Of a stretch of DNA of 64,000 nt, positions 12,100-23,268 are shown piece after piece. How positions within the stretch are numbered: the stretch's first letter is position 1; the number at the start of each line of letters is the position of its first letter. Both the position numbers and the translations under genes were made by a program. Under the pieces are notes generated by a model that searched no databases, was not told the DNA's origin, and was given only the letters and a program-made list of their open reading frames with translations. The stretch comes from Rhineura floridana. Taxonomy: Eukaryota > Chordata > Lepidosauria > Squamata > Rhineuridae. Location: positions 230,239,943 to 230,303,942 of the forward strand of contig NC_084482.1 in NCBI RefSeq assembly GCF_030035675.1, given 5' to 3'.

Positions 12100-15000
12100 G
12101 CCTTGAAAGTCCATCGGCCAATACATTGTCCTTGCCTTTGATGAACTTGAAGTCCACTTGATAGTCTTGTAGAGCCCAGGACCACCTCTGCAGCATAGTG
12201 TTATGGTTTTTCATAGTCTGCAACCATAACAAGGCCCAATGATCCGTTGTCATTGTAAATCTTCATCCCCACATGTATGGGCGCAACTTGCTCAGTCCCC
12301 ACACGACCGCTAGGCACTCCTTTTGGCCCGACGAATAGTTTTTCTCTCTTGGCGTCAGCTTGCGACTCAGATACGCCACTGGATGTCTGGTGCCTTCTCT
12401 CTCCTGCAGCAAGACAACTCCCAGTGCGAGGTCTGACGCATCCGTAGCCACGATGAATGGTTGCTCATAGTCTGGTGCTATTAACATAGGTCCTTGGCAC
12501 AAGGCTTGCTTCAGTAGATCAAAAGCCTTCTGACATTCATCCGTCCATACCACACGCTCAGAACACTTTTTCTTTGTCAACTCATGCAAGGGGGTTGCCA
12601 TTTCCCCAAAATCTTTCACAAGCTTTCTATAAAACCCAGCCACACCTAGAAATGCCCTAACTTGTTTTTTAGTAAAGGGGATAGGCCACGATTGTATTGC
12701 CTACACCTTACTCCATAAGGGGGTGATTTTCCAACCCCCACCTTATGTCCTAAATAGATTACTTCCTTCAGCCCGAACTGGCATTTCTTAGCATTTATTG
12801 TGAGGCCTGCTTTTCTTAATGCCTCTAATACTGTGGTAATTTCATACGTCACTGTGTCAAGCTTTTCTCTTATGGTATAGGGTCCCTCCCAGTTAGCCTG
12901 TAATTTATCATGTTTCCTGGGTATGAATGTCATAACCATATCTCCCACATCATACACACATTCCCTGGCTGTTCTGTCATACCAGTAACTTTGCTTCTCC
13001 TGAGCTTGACTCAAATTCTTTTGTACAGCTTCCATCATCGATGTTAATTTGCTGCGGAAGTGTAATACAAAATCAACTACAGATGTTTTGTACTCTCCCA
13101 GGGTTCCTTCCCATGAATTTTTTAACAGTTCCAAAGGTCCCTTCACTTTTCTAGTGAACATCAGTTCAAAGGGTGAGAAGCCTGTTGACTCCTGAGGGAC
13201 TTCTCTGTACGCGAATAAGAAGCACCCAACCGTTCATCCCAGTCTTGTGGGTGATCTTGAACATAACTTCTTATCATGCCCTTCAGAACCCCATTAAATC
13301 TCTCAGTCAATCCGTTAGTGTCTGGATGGTAAGTGGTGGTCTTTAGATGTTTTAGACCACAACACTTCCACATACATTGCATCACTTCTCCCATGAATAC
13401 ACTGCCTTGATCCGTCAGCACTTCATGAGGGAAACCCAGCCTCATAAAGATTTTTAACAAAGCCTCTGCCACTACAGGGGCTTCTACAGATCTTAATGCT
13501 TCCGCGTCTGGGTATCTGGTGGCAAAATCCACCACCACCACTAGATATTTCTTGCCATGCCTTGTGGGTTTGGAAAAAGGGCCCACCACTCTATAAAAGG
13601 GATGTCCAATTATAGGAAGGGGCTTTAAGGGTGCCTTAGTCTTTACGCCACTTTTTCCCACCTTTTGGCATATACCACAAGATAGACAATGTTGTTTTAC
13701 ATCTTTGGAGATATTTGGCCAATGATAGTGTGCAGCCAATTTCCTCTTGGTCTTTTTTATTCCAAGATGTCCTGCACATGGGACATCGTGGGCTACCTCT
13801 AGCAATCCGGTTCTGTATTTGCTAGGTACTATCAATTGCTTCACTGGTTCACATTCATCCTTTCTCTCAGCAGGCATCCACAGTCTATATAAAATCCCAT
13901 TCTCACACACAATTTGATTCCTCAGCTTGTCAGTAAAGGGAATCTTTTGTGTCAGGGCTTGGTCCTTTATTTGCTTCAAACTTGTATCCTTATTCAGTTC
14001 TTCCCTGAACTGCTCTGCCTCATCACTAGAGACCACTTGATACAAGTTGTTTCTTTCAGCAGGCCTTCCAGGGGTTGCTATGGTGACCGTAGGCTCGAAA
14101 ACAGGTTCCACCCTGTTTCCTTCAGCCCCTTTTAACATGGCTTCTGTTTCTCTGCCAAGTTGTTGTCTGGCTACCACATATATTTTTCCTTGTGCCCCCA
14201 TTACATCTCTTCCCAGTATCACTGGTTCTTGTTGTTGGGCATTAATACCTACTTTATATTTTCCCTCTCTGACTCTCCACTGCATTTTCACTAGGGCCAT
14301 GGGTAAGCTTTCTGGTTGACCCCTCACTCCTTGGATAGTCACCATTTCCTGAGGTAATATTTCCTCAGATTTTATTAAATCTGGCCTCAGTAACGTCTGA
14401 GCGGCACCAGTATCAAGCAATGCCCAATAATTTGCCCCTTGAACACACACTTCCTCTCTTAGACTCGAATCCAAGTCTTTTACTTCTGTCCAGTTTATCT
14501 GGCAGAACTGAACCTTTTTCGTTGTTAGATCTTTTGGGTTCTGTTTTTACTGCCCTTGCCTAAGCAGGATTACTAATGGGGTTGGCAACCTCACATTGAA
14601 AATGTAGGTGCCCCGGTCTACCACATTTATAGCATAATTTCTCCTTCATTTTAGGGTACACAGATCCACTCTGGGGTGTCCTGTGCCCTTCAGATTTTAC
14701 TGGAGGACTCACTCGCTGTGGCACCACATCCTTTTTGCCGCCATTATATGGTCTGGGTTTAAACTCTCTTGATGTTTTCCCCACCCAGCCAGTTCTGTTG
14801 GAGGCAAAGTGATCCACCATCTCTGTGGCCTCCTACACCGATGTAGGGGAACGATCTTTGACAAGGAGCCTTATTTCTGGTGGTAACTGATGGAATAATT
14901 GATCCAGTATCATGAGGCTTTTCACCTCTTCCACTGACTGAGCTTTGGCACTACTCATCCACTTTCCAAATATATCCATCAACTTTGCTCCCAGTTCAAC

Positions 15001-15783
15001 AAAAGACCTCCCTGCTTGGATCTGACAGTTTCGGAATAACTTTCTAAAATAGTCAGGTCCCAGTCTGAACCTTTTGTATACTGCCTCTTTAAACTCAGCA
15101 TATGTGACGGGCTTGTCTGAGGGGAAATAGTGGTATACCTCTGCAAATTCCCCTTTGATCAGGTTTGATAAATATTGCATATATTTATCCTCCAGTAGCC
15201 CCCACATTTTAGCTGCCTTTTCAAAGGTGCTGAGGTAAATTTGTGGATCTTGTCCCGGCTCAAACACCGCAAAATCTTTTGGTGTAACCTTTATTTTGGT
15301 TTCATTTCTGTCCTTTCTTGTTTCATCAGAATGAAACTTGTCTCTTTCAAATTTTAACTTTTCCACCTGTATCTCAGCATCCAATGCTCATTGCTTCTCC
15401 CTCTCCTCAAACTCCATTCTCATTCTCTCAATTTCCAACTCCCTCTGCTTTTCTTTCTCATCCGCCTCCCTCCTCAATCTCTCAATTTCCAACTCCCGTT
15501 GTTTTTCCTTCTCTTCCATTTCAAAGACCCTCTGCTTGTCTTTTTCCTCAGCCTCCCATCTTAACTTCTCTCTAAAATACTCTATATAAGCGGGATTGCT
15601 TAAGTATCCTTCTGGGGTCTCTTCCCTGACAGGTGGTTTTTGCTGGACAGTTGTAAATCCTATTAGTGCTACCCTCAATTCATCTACCCCTTTACCCTCG
15701 TGAGGTAAATTGAATGTTATGCACTTCTCCACCAGCTCCTCTCTTTTCATCTTTATGTATTCAGCCATGCTGTTGGAGTTCAC
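12100..15783 (-). pseudogene. gag-protease-integrase-RT/RNase H fossil of element 2
   Basis: Parts in coding order. A charged, coiled-coil-like N-terminal gag region (about 15780-15390, Glu/Lys/Arg-rich heptads). A capsid region (about 15380-14830) whose C-terminal half strongly resembles a SCAN domain (YKRFRL...LMILDQLFHQLPPEIR). A CCHC knuckle CYKCGRPGHLHFQC near 14620. A protease with LLDTGA near 14420. An integrase H2C2 region near 13790-13670 and a catalytic core (VVDFATRYPDAEALR, DQGSVFM, TERFNG), to about 13250. Then an RT/RNase H remnant with TDASDLALGVVLLQ near 12450. Broken in several places. Confidence 0.82.
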
Positions 15784-15924
15784 TCACTCTTTGCCACACA
15801 CTCTTTGCCAGTCACTCTCACAAGTAATCTTTATTTATTTCTGTTTGCCACACCACTGTTTAGGGACTCTCTATTTCATATCTGGACTCTCTTTTGTTCA
15901 TATCCCACCGCTACAGCCAACACC

Positions 15925-16725
15925 TGTGATGCCCTTCCCTGGCTCTCCCTGTCAGGTTCCTACCTGCTCGTGGCTACTGCCTTTCACTAGGCACCACCAG
16001 GGACTCCACCAGTCTGGACTGTCCTTTTTTATGGTTTCTCTCTCCGCTCTAGCACAGATCTCAATAGATCCCCCTGCTAGGCAGCACCACCAGTCATGTT
16101 CTACAACCAATGTTCCCAGAGACCTTGCCTGAGTCTCCCTATCTGGTTATATTTGTGACTGCGTGCCTATGCTGTTCCCAACCCCCTTGTATCACTGCAG
16201 ATAACTCATAACTCAGGGTTGCTCTAGATACTTATGAATGTTATAATCTCCTCTTCACCGCTGCCACCATTTGTTACTGTTTCCCTACAGCCTTGGTCAT
16301 TACCTTACCCTCCCTTCTGGTCTGTGAAACCCCAGCCAAGGATCAGGCCTTCGGTAAACCAAAATAGTATTTATTAAATAACATTAATAACAAGATAACT
16401 TTGATAATGATCTACAAGCTTATGGTTTCATCTATTACTGTGATATTTGACTTATTACTAATCCGAACTCCACCTCCCTCCTTCTCCACACTCTCCTGAC
16501 ATACACCAACTCACACCAACCTCCCAACTCCACCAAAACAACCCACTCACGTCCACCCAGATTCAACTGTCCTCCTTCCATTTATACTCTCAGCCATCCA
16601 AACACTCAGCCAATCATCCAGCATTCTACTGCTCATTTACTCCCCCCTCCTCTTTCATTCCACTTACCATGTATCTTCTATACAAACAGCACTTACCATA
16701 TATACATTAATACAGGAACATCACA
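15925..16725 (-). repeat. 5' LTR of Gmr1-like element 2
   Basis: 801-bp partner of 11156-11955. Directly internal to it, read on the minus strand, is GGTGTTGGCTGTAGCGG, a primer-binding candidate that shares the TGTTGGC start with element 1. Confidence 0.9.
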
Positions 16726-16730
16726 CCCAG

Positions 16731-17455
16731 CTATGTGCCTATTTGAGTAAGGAGGACCTCACATCAGTTGTACATGCTCTGGTAACGTCGCGTTTGGACT
16801 ACTGCAACACGCTCTACGTAGGGCTACCTTTGAAGACAGTTCGGAAGCTACAGCTAGTGCAAAATGCGGTGGCCAGATTGCTAACTAGGACCAAGCAGTT
16901 CGAGCACATAACACCTGTTCTGGCTCACCTGCACTGGCTCCCAATATGCTTCTGGGCCAGATTCAAAGGGTTGGTATTGACCTATAAAGCCCTATACGGC
17001 ACGGGACCATGATACCTGTCGGAACGCCTCTCCCGGTACGAACTGGACTGTACACTACAGTCTTCTACGAAGGCCCTCCTCCGGGTCCTAACTCATAAGG
17101 AGGCCCGGAGGGTGCTGACAAGATCTAGGGCCTTCTCAGTGGTGGGCCCCGAACTGTGGAATAGTCTCCCCGAGGAGGTGCGCTTGGCGCCAACACTATT
17201 ATCCTTTCAGCGCCAAGTTAAAACCTTCCTCTTCTCCAAGGCATTTTAATCTTAATTAAAGTTAATTTCAATTTAAGTTAATTCAATTTTAAATACGTTG
17301 TACTGATTTTAGTTTGTGTTGTTTTTATATGCTCTGTTGTATTGTATTGTGTGATTTTATTGTACTTGTGATTTTATTGTACTTGTGTTCACCTCCCAGA
17401 GAGCTACTGCTAGTCAGGCGGTATAAAAGTTGAATAAATAAATAAATAATAATAA
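16731..17455 (+). mobile_element. L2-clade LINE, segment 3 (C-terminus and 3' tail)
   Basis: The last part of the L2 copy interrupted by elements 1 and 2. VVHALVTSRLDYCNTLYVGL and LKTVRKLQLVQNAVARLLT are followed by the C-terminal block FSVVGPELWNSLPEEVRLAP and a stop near 17250. A T-rich 3' untranslated region then ends in a GCGGTATAAA motif and an AATA/AAT microsatellite at about 17420-17455. That tail shape recurs many times in the window and identifies other truncated copies. Confidence 0.88.
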
Positions 17456-17790
17456 TTTTGAGGCTGATCTTGTTGGGCGGCATTGCTGATGATGCTGGAG
17501 GCGCTCCTTCAGATTGACTGGGCCGAAACCATGTAGGGATTTAAAGGCCAAAACCAACACCTTGAATTGGGCCTGGTAAGCAACTGGTAACCAGTGCAAC
17601 TCCTTCAGCACTGGAGTGATGTGATCTCGCCGGCGGCTGCCTTTAATCAGGCGTGCCACCACATTCTGTACCAGTTGCAGCTTCCAGACTGTTTTCAAGG
17701 GTAGCCCCACATAAAGCGCATTACAGTAGTCTAGGTGAGAGGAGACCAGGGCATGTACTTAAGTGTGTAGAATATGTGCAGCTGTGCTGG
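17456..17790 (-). mobile_element. L2-clade LINE fragment
   Basis: Minus-strand frame with GLPLKTVWKLQLVQNVVARL and LKELHWLPVAYQAQFKVLVL, homologous to the C-terminal part of the L2 RT region at 16850-17000. It is 5'-truncated and lies tail to tail with the L2 copy ending at 17455. The adjacent 17790-17880 contains a TGATAGGGGATGTAATCC motif common in reptile DNA-transposon debris. Confidence 0.75.
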
Positions 17791-17879
17791 CTGGGGCTGA
17801 TAGGGGATGTAATCCAAAACATCTGGAGGGCACCAGGTTTGCAAAGGCTGCCAGGGTGATGCAAGAGCCATTCAACAAA

Positions 17880-18884
17880 ACCTGCCCCTGCAAGGTAGAA
17901 TTCCCCCAGCTTCAACAGCTCCTTCTTCCTGCAATTGTCATGATGCTACAGACTGGAACTCCTCTCTTTCTCTCCTTGCTTGTCTGAGTAGAACCCTCTT
18001 CATAAGCAGACACCAGGCACCTCAATCACTCTCAGATGAATCATCTTTTATTTCAGCCCAAAGTTCTCTGTATATAATCTCATCTCCCCTTCCTTCTGTC
18101 CTTACTAGGATTAGATCTTCCTCCAGATTCTAGATCGACAGACTGCCTCTGGCCATCAAGTCTATTTACGAAAGGGGCCAAATCCTTTTACAAGCACCCA
18201 ACTGGCCTCCATCTCAGGCACTCACAGCAGCACACAGAAGGAAAGACAGCGATATCCACTTTGCAAAGTTTTAGCTAAGATGTTACAAAATAGATGTAAA
18301 AAAACCCTACCCCACCCCAAACAAAACAAAACCCTACCCCTAACCCCAGGTATTCATTCCTACATGCACCAGAAAGGGCTCAGAGTGTCTTTGGGCTGCC
18401 ATTCAATGCTGGCCCTTGTCTTTAACAGGGATGCACATTTTGCCACTTGCTGTCCCAACACGGCAGACGGCATCTGCTCCTCTCTTCCTGCCACCACTGG
18501 CCTGCTAGTCCCCTCCTCCACAGTCACTGCTGCTTCCAGGGCTTGGAAGGAACGCTAAGCAGCTATCCTGTCCACCAGTCCTTTTAAGGTGAAGGGCCTG
18601 CCGCAAAGGGAACTCCATCCCACTCCTAAGCAAGGAGAAAGAGCAGAGCTGGGCTTTGGTGGCTCTGGACTCTCTCTTTCTCTGGGCCGGAAGTAGAGCG
18701 CAGGCAGCTCCTCCAACAGCTGCTGCACTTGGGTATCCCAGGTGCATCTTTTTGGTTTTAGAAGTACCAGGACAGACATGGCGGCCAGGACATGCCCACT
18801 GCAGGATGGTGAGAGGCAGGTAAGTGGTGGCAGGAGAGAGGGGAGGGCCCATCTGCTGTCTGTTGGCAAGAGACACCAGCAGGG
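17880..18884 (-). other. Probable LRRC14 3' untranslated region
   Basis: No coding frame with recognisable content. It lies directly after the LRRC14 stop codon in the direction of transcription. The only AATAAA hexamer I see on the minus strand in reach is at 18047-18052, which would give a 3' UTR of about 830 nt. The extent is inferred, not shown. Confidence 0.4.
18047..18052 (-). terminator. Candidate LRRC14 polyadenylation signal
   Basis: AATAAA on the minus strand, about 830 nt past the LRRC14 stop. The position is plausible, but no downstream element or transcript evidence is available. Confidence 0.35.
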
Positions 18885-19455
18885 CTATAAACTAAAAAAG
18901 TCCAGGCTCCTGTGGCGGCAGAGGTTGGTGGTCCAGGTGACATCTGCCCGGTTTGCATTCAGCAGCATCTGCTGGAGTTCGTTGCTGACCCGAGAGAACT
19001 TCTCCTCGTCCACAGAGCCATTGTGAAGGTTGGCGGAGGTGGGGGGCCACGGCAAGTCCTCCCCATAGCAGTCCACTGGGTAGGGGTAGATGACAAGCTG
19101 CAAGTCCAAGAGAGCCACCGTCTTATGGAGGAGGTTCTTCAGCCCTTTGGCCGAGATGGGGTTGCCAAACACGCCCAGGTAGCGCAGCCGGGAACAGTGG
19201 CAGAGGGCAGGGAGGAGGACGCTCAGGTGGGTGTCCATCAGGCAGCACTTCATGATGTCCAGGTGGAGCAGAGTAGGGGCAGCCTGCATGAGCAGGCCTC
19301 GGAAAGGCTGGAGAAGGCAGTCAGAGAGGTTGTTCCCACTCAGGTCCAACTTCTTCAGGGCAGGGGTGTGGAGGCTTTGGGAAAGGTAGGCCAGGTCGTT
19401 GGGCAAGAGGTAACAGAAGGCTAGCTCCAGGCTCTCTAAAGGGCTTTGCAGTTTG
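18885..19455 (-). CDS. LRRC14: LRRC14 coding exon 3
   Basis: Acceptor CCCACAG at 19456-19462 (minus strand), joined in phase 2 so that AG from exon 2 plus C makes Ser. It encodes the C-terminal LRRs (residues about 320-509), including LESLELAFCYLLPNDLAYL and LKKLDLSGNNLSD, and ends at the stop at 18885-18887. Confidence 0.92.
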
Positions 19456-22402
19456 CTGTGGGAACAAGGAAGGGGGACAGTCACCAACCCTTAGTACATC
19501 CTCTATATCCTCATCTGCTAATGCAGCTCCTAATTACTCTTACTCATTTGAAGTCTCATTTACTTACGAGTGAGTAATTTGTAAAATGAACTCCAGCCCT
19601 GAGCTCAGAGTGGCTCCCCCCGCCGCCACGTTTGGGGAGAAAAAAACCCTCCTTCAGCCAGTTCCATCCTATATCCTAATACTGAACTCATTCGCTAAGT
19701 GTGGATCCTCTTTATACAAAACCTCAGAGTGATTTACATAATAAAAACATAAAACACAAGACATCAGCTCATCAAATACAGTTAAACATTCAGCAGGATG
19801 ACCAATATATAGAAAGACATTCCAGCAACAGCAGCTCCGGTTCATTCACAGACCTCCCACAAAGGCTGAACAGCTGTGTCTTCAGGCGATGCCTTAAAGT
19901 CATCAGTGGGTGGGCAACAGTTTTTATCTCAATGGGAGATAGAATGGTAGGGAGTTCTATACGTGGAGTCAAAAGAACACCACTGATGCATAAGGGGCAG
20001 GTATCAGACAGTTTGGTTTACCCCAAGGTTTGCAGAAGCACAAAACATATTTGGAAAAAAACACAAAGGAGAGAACCCTCAAAATAGCCCAGTGAGGATC
20101 AAGCATGTTCCGTGGCTTTGGAATGCCGGATGAGTGTTGGGGAGCAGGGGGAATCATAGAATAGTAGAGTTGGAAGGGGCCTATAAGGCCATCAAGTCCA
20201 ACCCCCTGCTCAATGCAGGAATCCAAACCAAAGCATTCCCAACAGGTGGCTGTCCAGCTGCCTCTTGAAGGCCTCCAGTGTCGGAGAGCCCACTACCACT
20301 ATGGGTCATTGGTTCCAACGGAGGTAATTGGAGACAATGGAAACCAGAGTAAGGACGGAACGGAGTATCCTGGAATAAGATAAAGCTGGCTAAAATCCTG
20401 AATGCAAACATTCTTGACATCCACGGTCGGAGGCAGTGTGTTTCTGAATACCAGCTGCTGGTAACTGCTGTGCTCAGGTCCCGGTTGCGGGTTTCCCATG
20501 GGCATCCATTTGGCCACTGTGAGAACAGCCAATCTGCCGGCCGGCCTGCTGTAGACCCAGCCTATTACCCAGCACCCTGTAGAGGCTGCAGCTGCCAAGG
20601 CCCAGGCTGCAGCCACTGCTGCAGCCTCCATGTAGCTCACACCACCCCGACTGCGACAACATGATGGTGTGAGGGCTTACATTTATATATATATAGAAGT
20701 GTCTTTTCTCAACCACTGCCGAGCATCTGATTAGGGAACTATATGTCTACTACTAATTACACAAGTTGCAAACTTTTGGGGCATGGAAATCAAATCAAGC
20801 CCCATTTTTAAATGGGCCGACATACAATACCAAACACCCCCTGAGTGCAAGCTGAGCCATCTACAAGTATATTTGTGTCCTCTCTCTTTTTCATCATTTT
20901 CCATTGTTATACCAAAGCAGTTTTGCTCCAAGGACAACCGATGCTTCACCTGAAGAGGCTGCGGCACCATGAAGATACTAAGAGCACTAAGCAGATGGAA
21001 ACTCCAGTGCTCAGCGGTGGGACACCTGCTTTACGTGCACATGCAGACAATACTGAGCTAGATGGAGCAAGGGTCCGACCAAGGGGGTTGGACTTGATGG
21101 CCTTACAGGCCCCTTCCAACTCTACTATTCTGTGATTCTGTGACTCAGCCTAAGGCACCTCCCTGTGTTCTTAAGTAGCTCTCAAGCATGGTTTGCCTAT
21201 TGTATGTTCAGAAGTTCAATCTCTACTGTGGGTTCTTAAAAAACTACACGAGCACAAGCGACGGTTTTGCACAACTTTCTTCTCCCTCTCTCTCATTCAC
21301 ACACACACACCCCTTGTTTGTACAGCTTACCTTAGTAACAGTCTCAGCTTGCCGGAAAGGTGGGAGGAGCCCAGGTTCAGCTCCTTGAGGCAGGTTAGAC
21401 GACTGAGCTGGGTAGCAACGTATTGCAGGCTCCCCTCCATGCCCACCATGCGGTGTGTCACGTCAATGTTGCTATAGGGCAGTTTCAGGCTCGCCAGAGT
21501 GGTGAACTTGGCCAGGTGTGGGAGGACAATATTCAAGCCGGAGAGACCGAGGGTGTTGAACCTCAGATCCACCTGCCGGACCCCGACCGGGTCCAGAAAC
21601 TCCAGGATCCCCACGGTACTGGCGATGGAGAGCTCCTCCGCCCGGAAGTCCCGGCACCTCAGCCGCAGAGCGTTGCTGCTGTTGATCTGCAAAGCATCCT
21701 TCAAGACTCCGTAGGAGGTGCTGTTCACAAAAAGATCCACCCAAACTTCCATGGACACAGGCTGCGAGGGGGAAAGGGCCACGGAGTTGTTGTAGGGGCC
21801 TTTCCTCCTCTTGCATGCCCATTTCGTGCTCTTGCTCTGCTGCTTGGAGAGATCCAGGCAAGCCTTCGCCAATGTGACCGTCCTGGACCAGAGGCTCATG
21901 CTTTCGGGGCCCTGCCCTTCATCCTGCAGGCCAGTCATGTCTAGCACCTGCAGACACTGCCCTTTGCTACCAGGGAGGCCAGAAAAGAACAGCCATTAGA
22001 ACCATCCCCCTCCCTCAATGCACATCCTCACCCCAACCCCTGTAGGAGAAAACCTGTGGGCACATGAACTGTCAGGTACCTCTTATTGCGGTGTCGATCC
22101 TCCAGCATTTTAATCAGGTATGTCACCACTCCCGAAATAACCATCTGGATGCAAAACTTGTTGGGTTTCTCCTGGATCAGGGCACGTTCGCAATGTTGAC
22201 ATTTTCGCAACAGCTTCTGAAAACTGAGGACTGGAAAGGGCCAGGTCTGCACTAACTGTTGCAAGCACAGGTTCCTCTTGTCCATGAAGGCCGCCTTGAA
22301 CAAGACAGGGTAGAGATCCTTTGGGAGGAAGGTCAGGGCATCCTGCAGGATAGTGAGGTCAGAGACGACCTTCTGAGCACAGAGGAAGACCAGGGAGTTC
22401 AT
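18885..22402 (-). CDS. LRRC14: Leucine-rich repeat-containing protein 14 (LRRC14)
   Basis: Complete coding region in three exons: 22402-22080, 21966-21331 and 19455-18885 (323, 636 and 571 nt; 509 residues plus stop). The start MNSLVFLCAQKVV aligns with the human LRRC14 start as I recall it, and the end in DFFSL aligns with human DYFSL. Conserved blocks include LFKAAFMDK, TWPFPVLSFQKLL, VLDMTGL, VDLRFNTLGL, LQSPLESLELAFC, LKKLDLSGNNLSD, PYPVDCY and NEEKF-like DEEKFSRV. Length is close to the human protein (about 493). LRRC14 belongs to the PRAME-type LRR family; the human protein is reported to bind IKK-beta and dampen NF-kappaB signalling, and family members act as cullin-2 substrate receptors. 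Donors (AG/GTACCT, AG/GTAAGC) and acceptors are canonical and both introns are phase 2. No break is seen, so the gene is probably functional. The second intron (1.9 kb) has collected LINE and SINE debris. Confidence 0.93.
20152..20300 (-). mobile_element. CR1 LINE 3' end
   Basis: AATCATAGAATAGTAGAGTT followed by GGAAGGGGCC and AAGTCCAACCCCCTGC is the characteristic reptile/bird CR1 3' end, here reading on the minus strand. Heavily 5'-truncated. Confidence 0.8.
20405..20545 (-). repeat. ACATAAGAA-family dispersed repeat fragment
   Basis: Read on the minus strand: CTCACAGTGGCCAAATGGAT, GGGAAACCCGCAA, CAGCAGCTGGTATTCAGAAA and CTGCCTCCGACCGTGGA. It is an internal piece of the family better seen at 52676-52782. 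Class not established here. Confidence 0.6.
21085..21142 (+). mobile_element. CR1 LINE 3' end with octamer tail
   Basis: GGGTTGGACTTGATGGCC, then CCCTTCCAACTCTAC, ending in ATTCTGTGATTCTGTG, the 8-bp tail repeat typical of CR1. Plus strand, very short. Confidence 0.8.
21331..21966 (-). CDS. LRRC14: LRRC14 coding exon 2
   Basis: Starts after GGTAG at 21966 and ends at the donor AG/GTAAGC (21331/21330). Encodes residues about 108-319, including VLDMTGL, SMSLWS, LRLRCRDFRAEEL, VDLRFNTLGLSGLNIVLPHL and ELNLGSSHLSGKL. Both ends are phase 2. Confidence 0.92.
22080..22402 (-). CDS. LRRC14: LRRC14 coding exon 1 (contains start codon)
   Basis: The ATG at 22402-22400 was chosen because MNSLVFLCAQKVV aligns with the conserved family N-terminus. 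An in-frame ATG 42 nt upstream would add a non-conserved hydrophobic stretch. Ends at donor AG/GTACCT (22080/22079). Intron 1 is only 113 bp. Confidence 0.92.
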
Positions 22403-22448
22403 GGCAGCAACCAGGCAGACAGCGAGCCAGAAGGACAGGGCCACACCA
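22403..22448 (-). other. LRRC14: LRRC14 5' UTR part of start-codon exon, with acceptor
   Basis: Read on the minus strand, TTCTTCCTTCAG ends at 22449 and is a good splice acceptor 46 nt before the start codon. This implies at least one upstream non-coding exon, as in mammalian LRRC14. I could not place that exon or its promoter. Confidence 0.55.
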
Positions 22449-22904
22449 CTGAAGGAAGAATTTTTATTAGATTTATCTCCTGTTCAGCTCAAAAGAATCA
22501 GCGTAGATGAAGGTCTCCTTACACCCTTTACTCCTGTGGAATGCTTTTGCCAGAGGTGTGCCTGGTGCCATCACTATCAATCTTTAGGAACCTGGTGAAG
22601 CCTTTTTTTTTATTTACCCAGGAATTTTGCTCCTAATTTGGTGTTCATCATTTAGTGGGCTGGATAAGATGTGTCTTTTTTATGTTATTATGGAATGAGC
22701 ACTTTCAGTTAACAATCTTGTTTTACCTTTAAAGTTTTCAAGATTTTATACTGGATGCATTTTAGAAACTGTAAGTTGCTGTGACACCATTTTTTTGGTA
22801 GTAAACAGTAAACCAAATCTAATAAATAATTATAATAGAAGCATCGGTTGAGAAACAATGGCTGGCACAAGGCCACTCAATGCTGCTTCCATACACACAC
22901 ACCT
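22449..22904. other. Non-coding stretch upstream of LRRC14
   Basis: AT-rich. A decayed LINE-like tail (CTAATAAATAATTATAATAG near 22820) is the only recognisable piece. Confidence 0.4.
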
Positions 22905-23075
22905 AGGCTGGCTGCACACCATGCGTTGAAAGCACATGCCTTCCCCAAAGCTGGGAGTTGTAGTTTGTTAATGGTGTTGGGACTGTAGATCTGTGAGGGC
23001 TAAACCACAGTCCCCAGGATTCTTGATGGGGTAGGGGGACATGTATTTTCAGTGTGTGGTGTGTAGGCAGCCACA
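22905..23075. mobile_element. Palindromic MITE (hAT-like, uncertain)
   Basis: Inverted ends: GGCTGGCTGCACACCATGCG at the left and, read inversely, GGCTGCCTACACACCACACA at the right. The inside carries the GGGAGTTGTAGTTTG / ACAGTCCCCAGGATTCTT motif pair seen in many reptile non-autonomous DNA elements. No clear target duplication was found, so the superfamily is a guess. Confidence 0.55.
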
Positions 23076-23228
23076 CTCTCTCTCACACACACACACAATT
23101 TTCCCAGCAGTTCCCTGTGAGTGTTTAAGTTTGCTTCTTTGGGAAGGCCTTTGTACAGCCCACCCTAGTCTTTCCTAGCCCCCTGTAGCGATTTAATTCC
23201 CCTCCAGTTTCGTCCGTCCATCCGTCTA

Positions 23229-23268
<40 letters not shown>

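Larger units (their letters stand above)
11156..16725 (-). mobile_element. Gmr1-like Ty3/gypsy LTR retrotransposon (element 2)
   Basis: A 5.57-kb element, minus strand, bounded by LTRs of 800 and 801 bp and a 5-bp target duplication, CCCAG, at 11151-11155 and 16726-16730. A G-rich polypurine tract (11956-11968) precedes the 3' LTR. Protease and integrase come before the RT/RNase H remnant, so it belongs to the same Gmr1-type order as element 1, but the LTRs and proteins differ and it is a separate family. LTR divergence by eye is about 1.4%, similar in age to element 1. It is more decayed and shorter than element 1, with about half a dozen breaks, and is not whole. Confidence 0.88.
19456..21330 (-). 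other. LRRC14 intron 2, filled with repeats
   Basis: Contains an L2-like 3' fragment (about 19700-19965, minus), a CR1 3' end (20152-20300, minus), an ACATAAGAA-family repeat (about 20405-20545, minus), an ATAT run near 20688, a CR1 3' end with an ATTCTGTG tail (21085-21142, plus) and a short CA run (21298-21311). No coding signal apart from these. Confidence 0.75.

Noticed and set aside
18505-18876. Overlapping 104- and 123-codon minus-strand frames after LRRC14
   Set aside because: No domain. They lie in the probable 3' UTR and have no splice sites or start context.
20299-20640. 113-codon minus-strand frame resembling a small membrane protein
   Set aside because: Much of it matches the ACATAAGAA-family repeat in an intron of LRRC14. 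The Ala-rich start is GC-rich chance.
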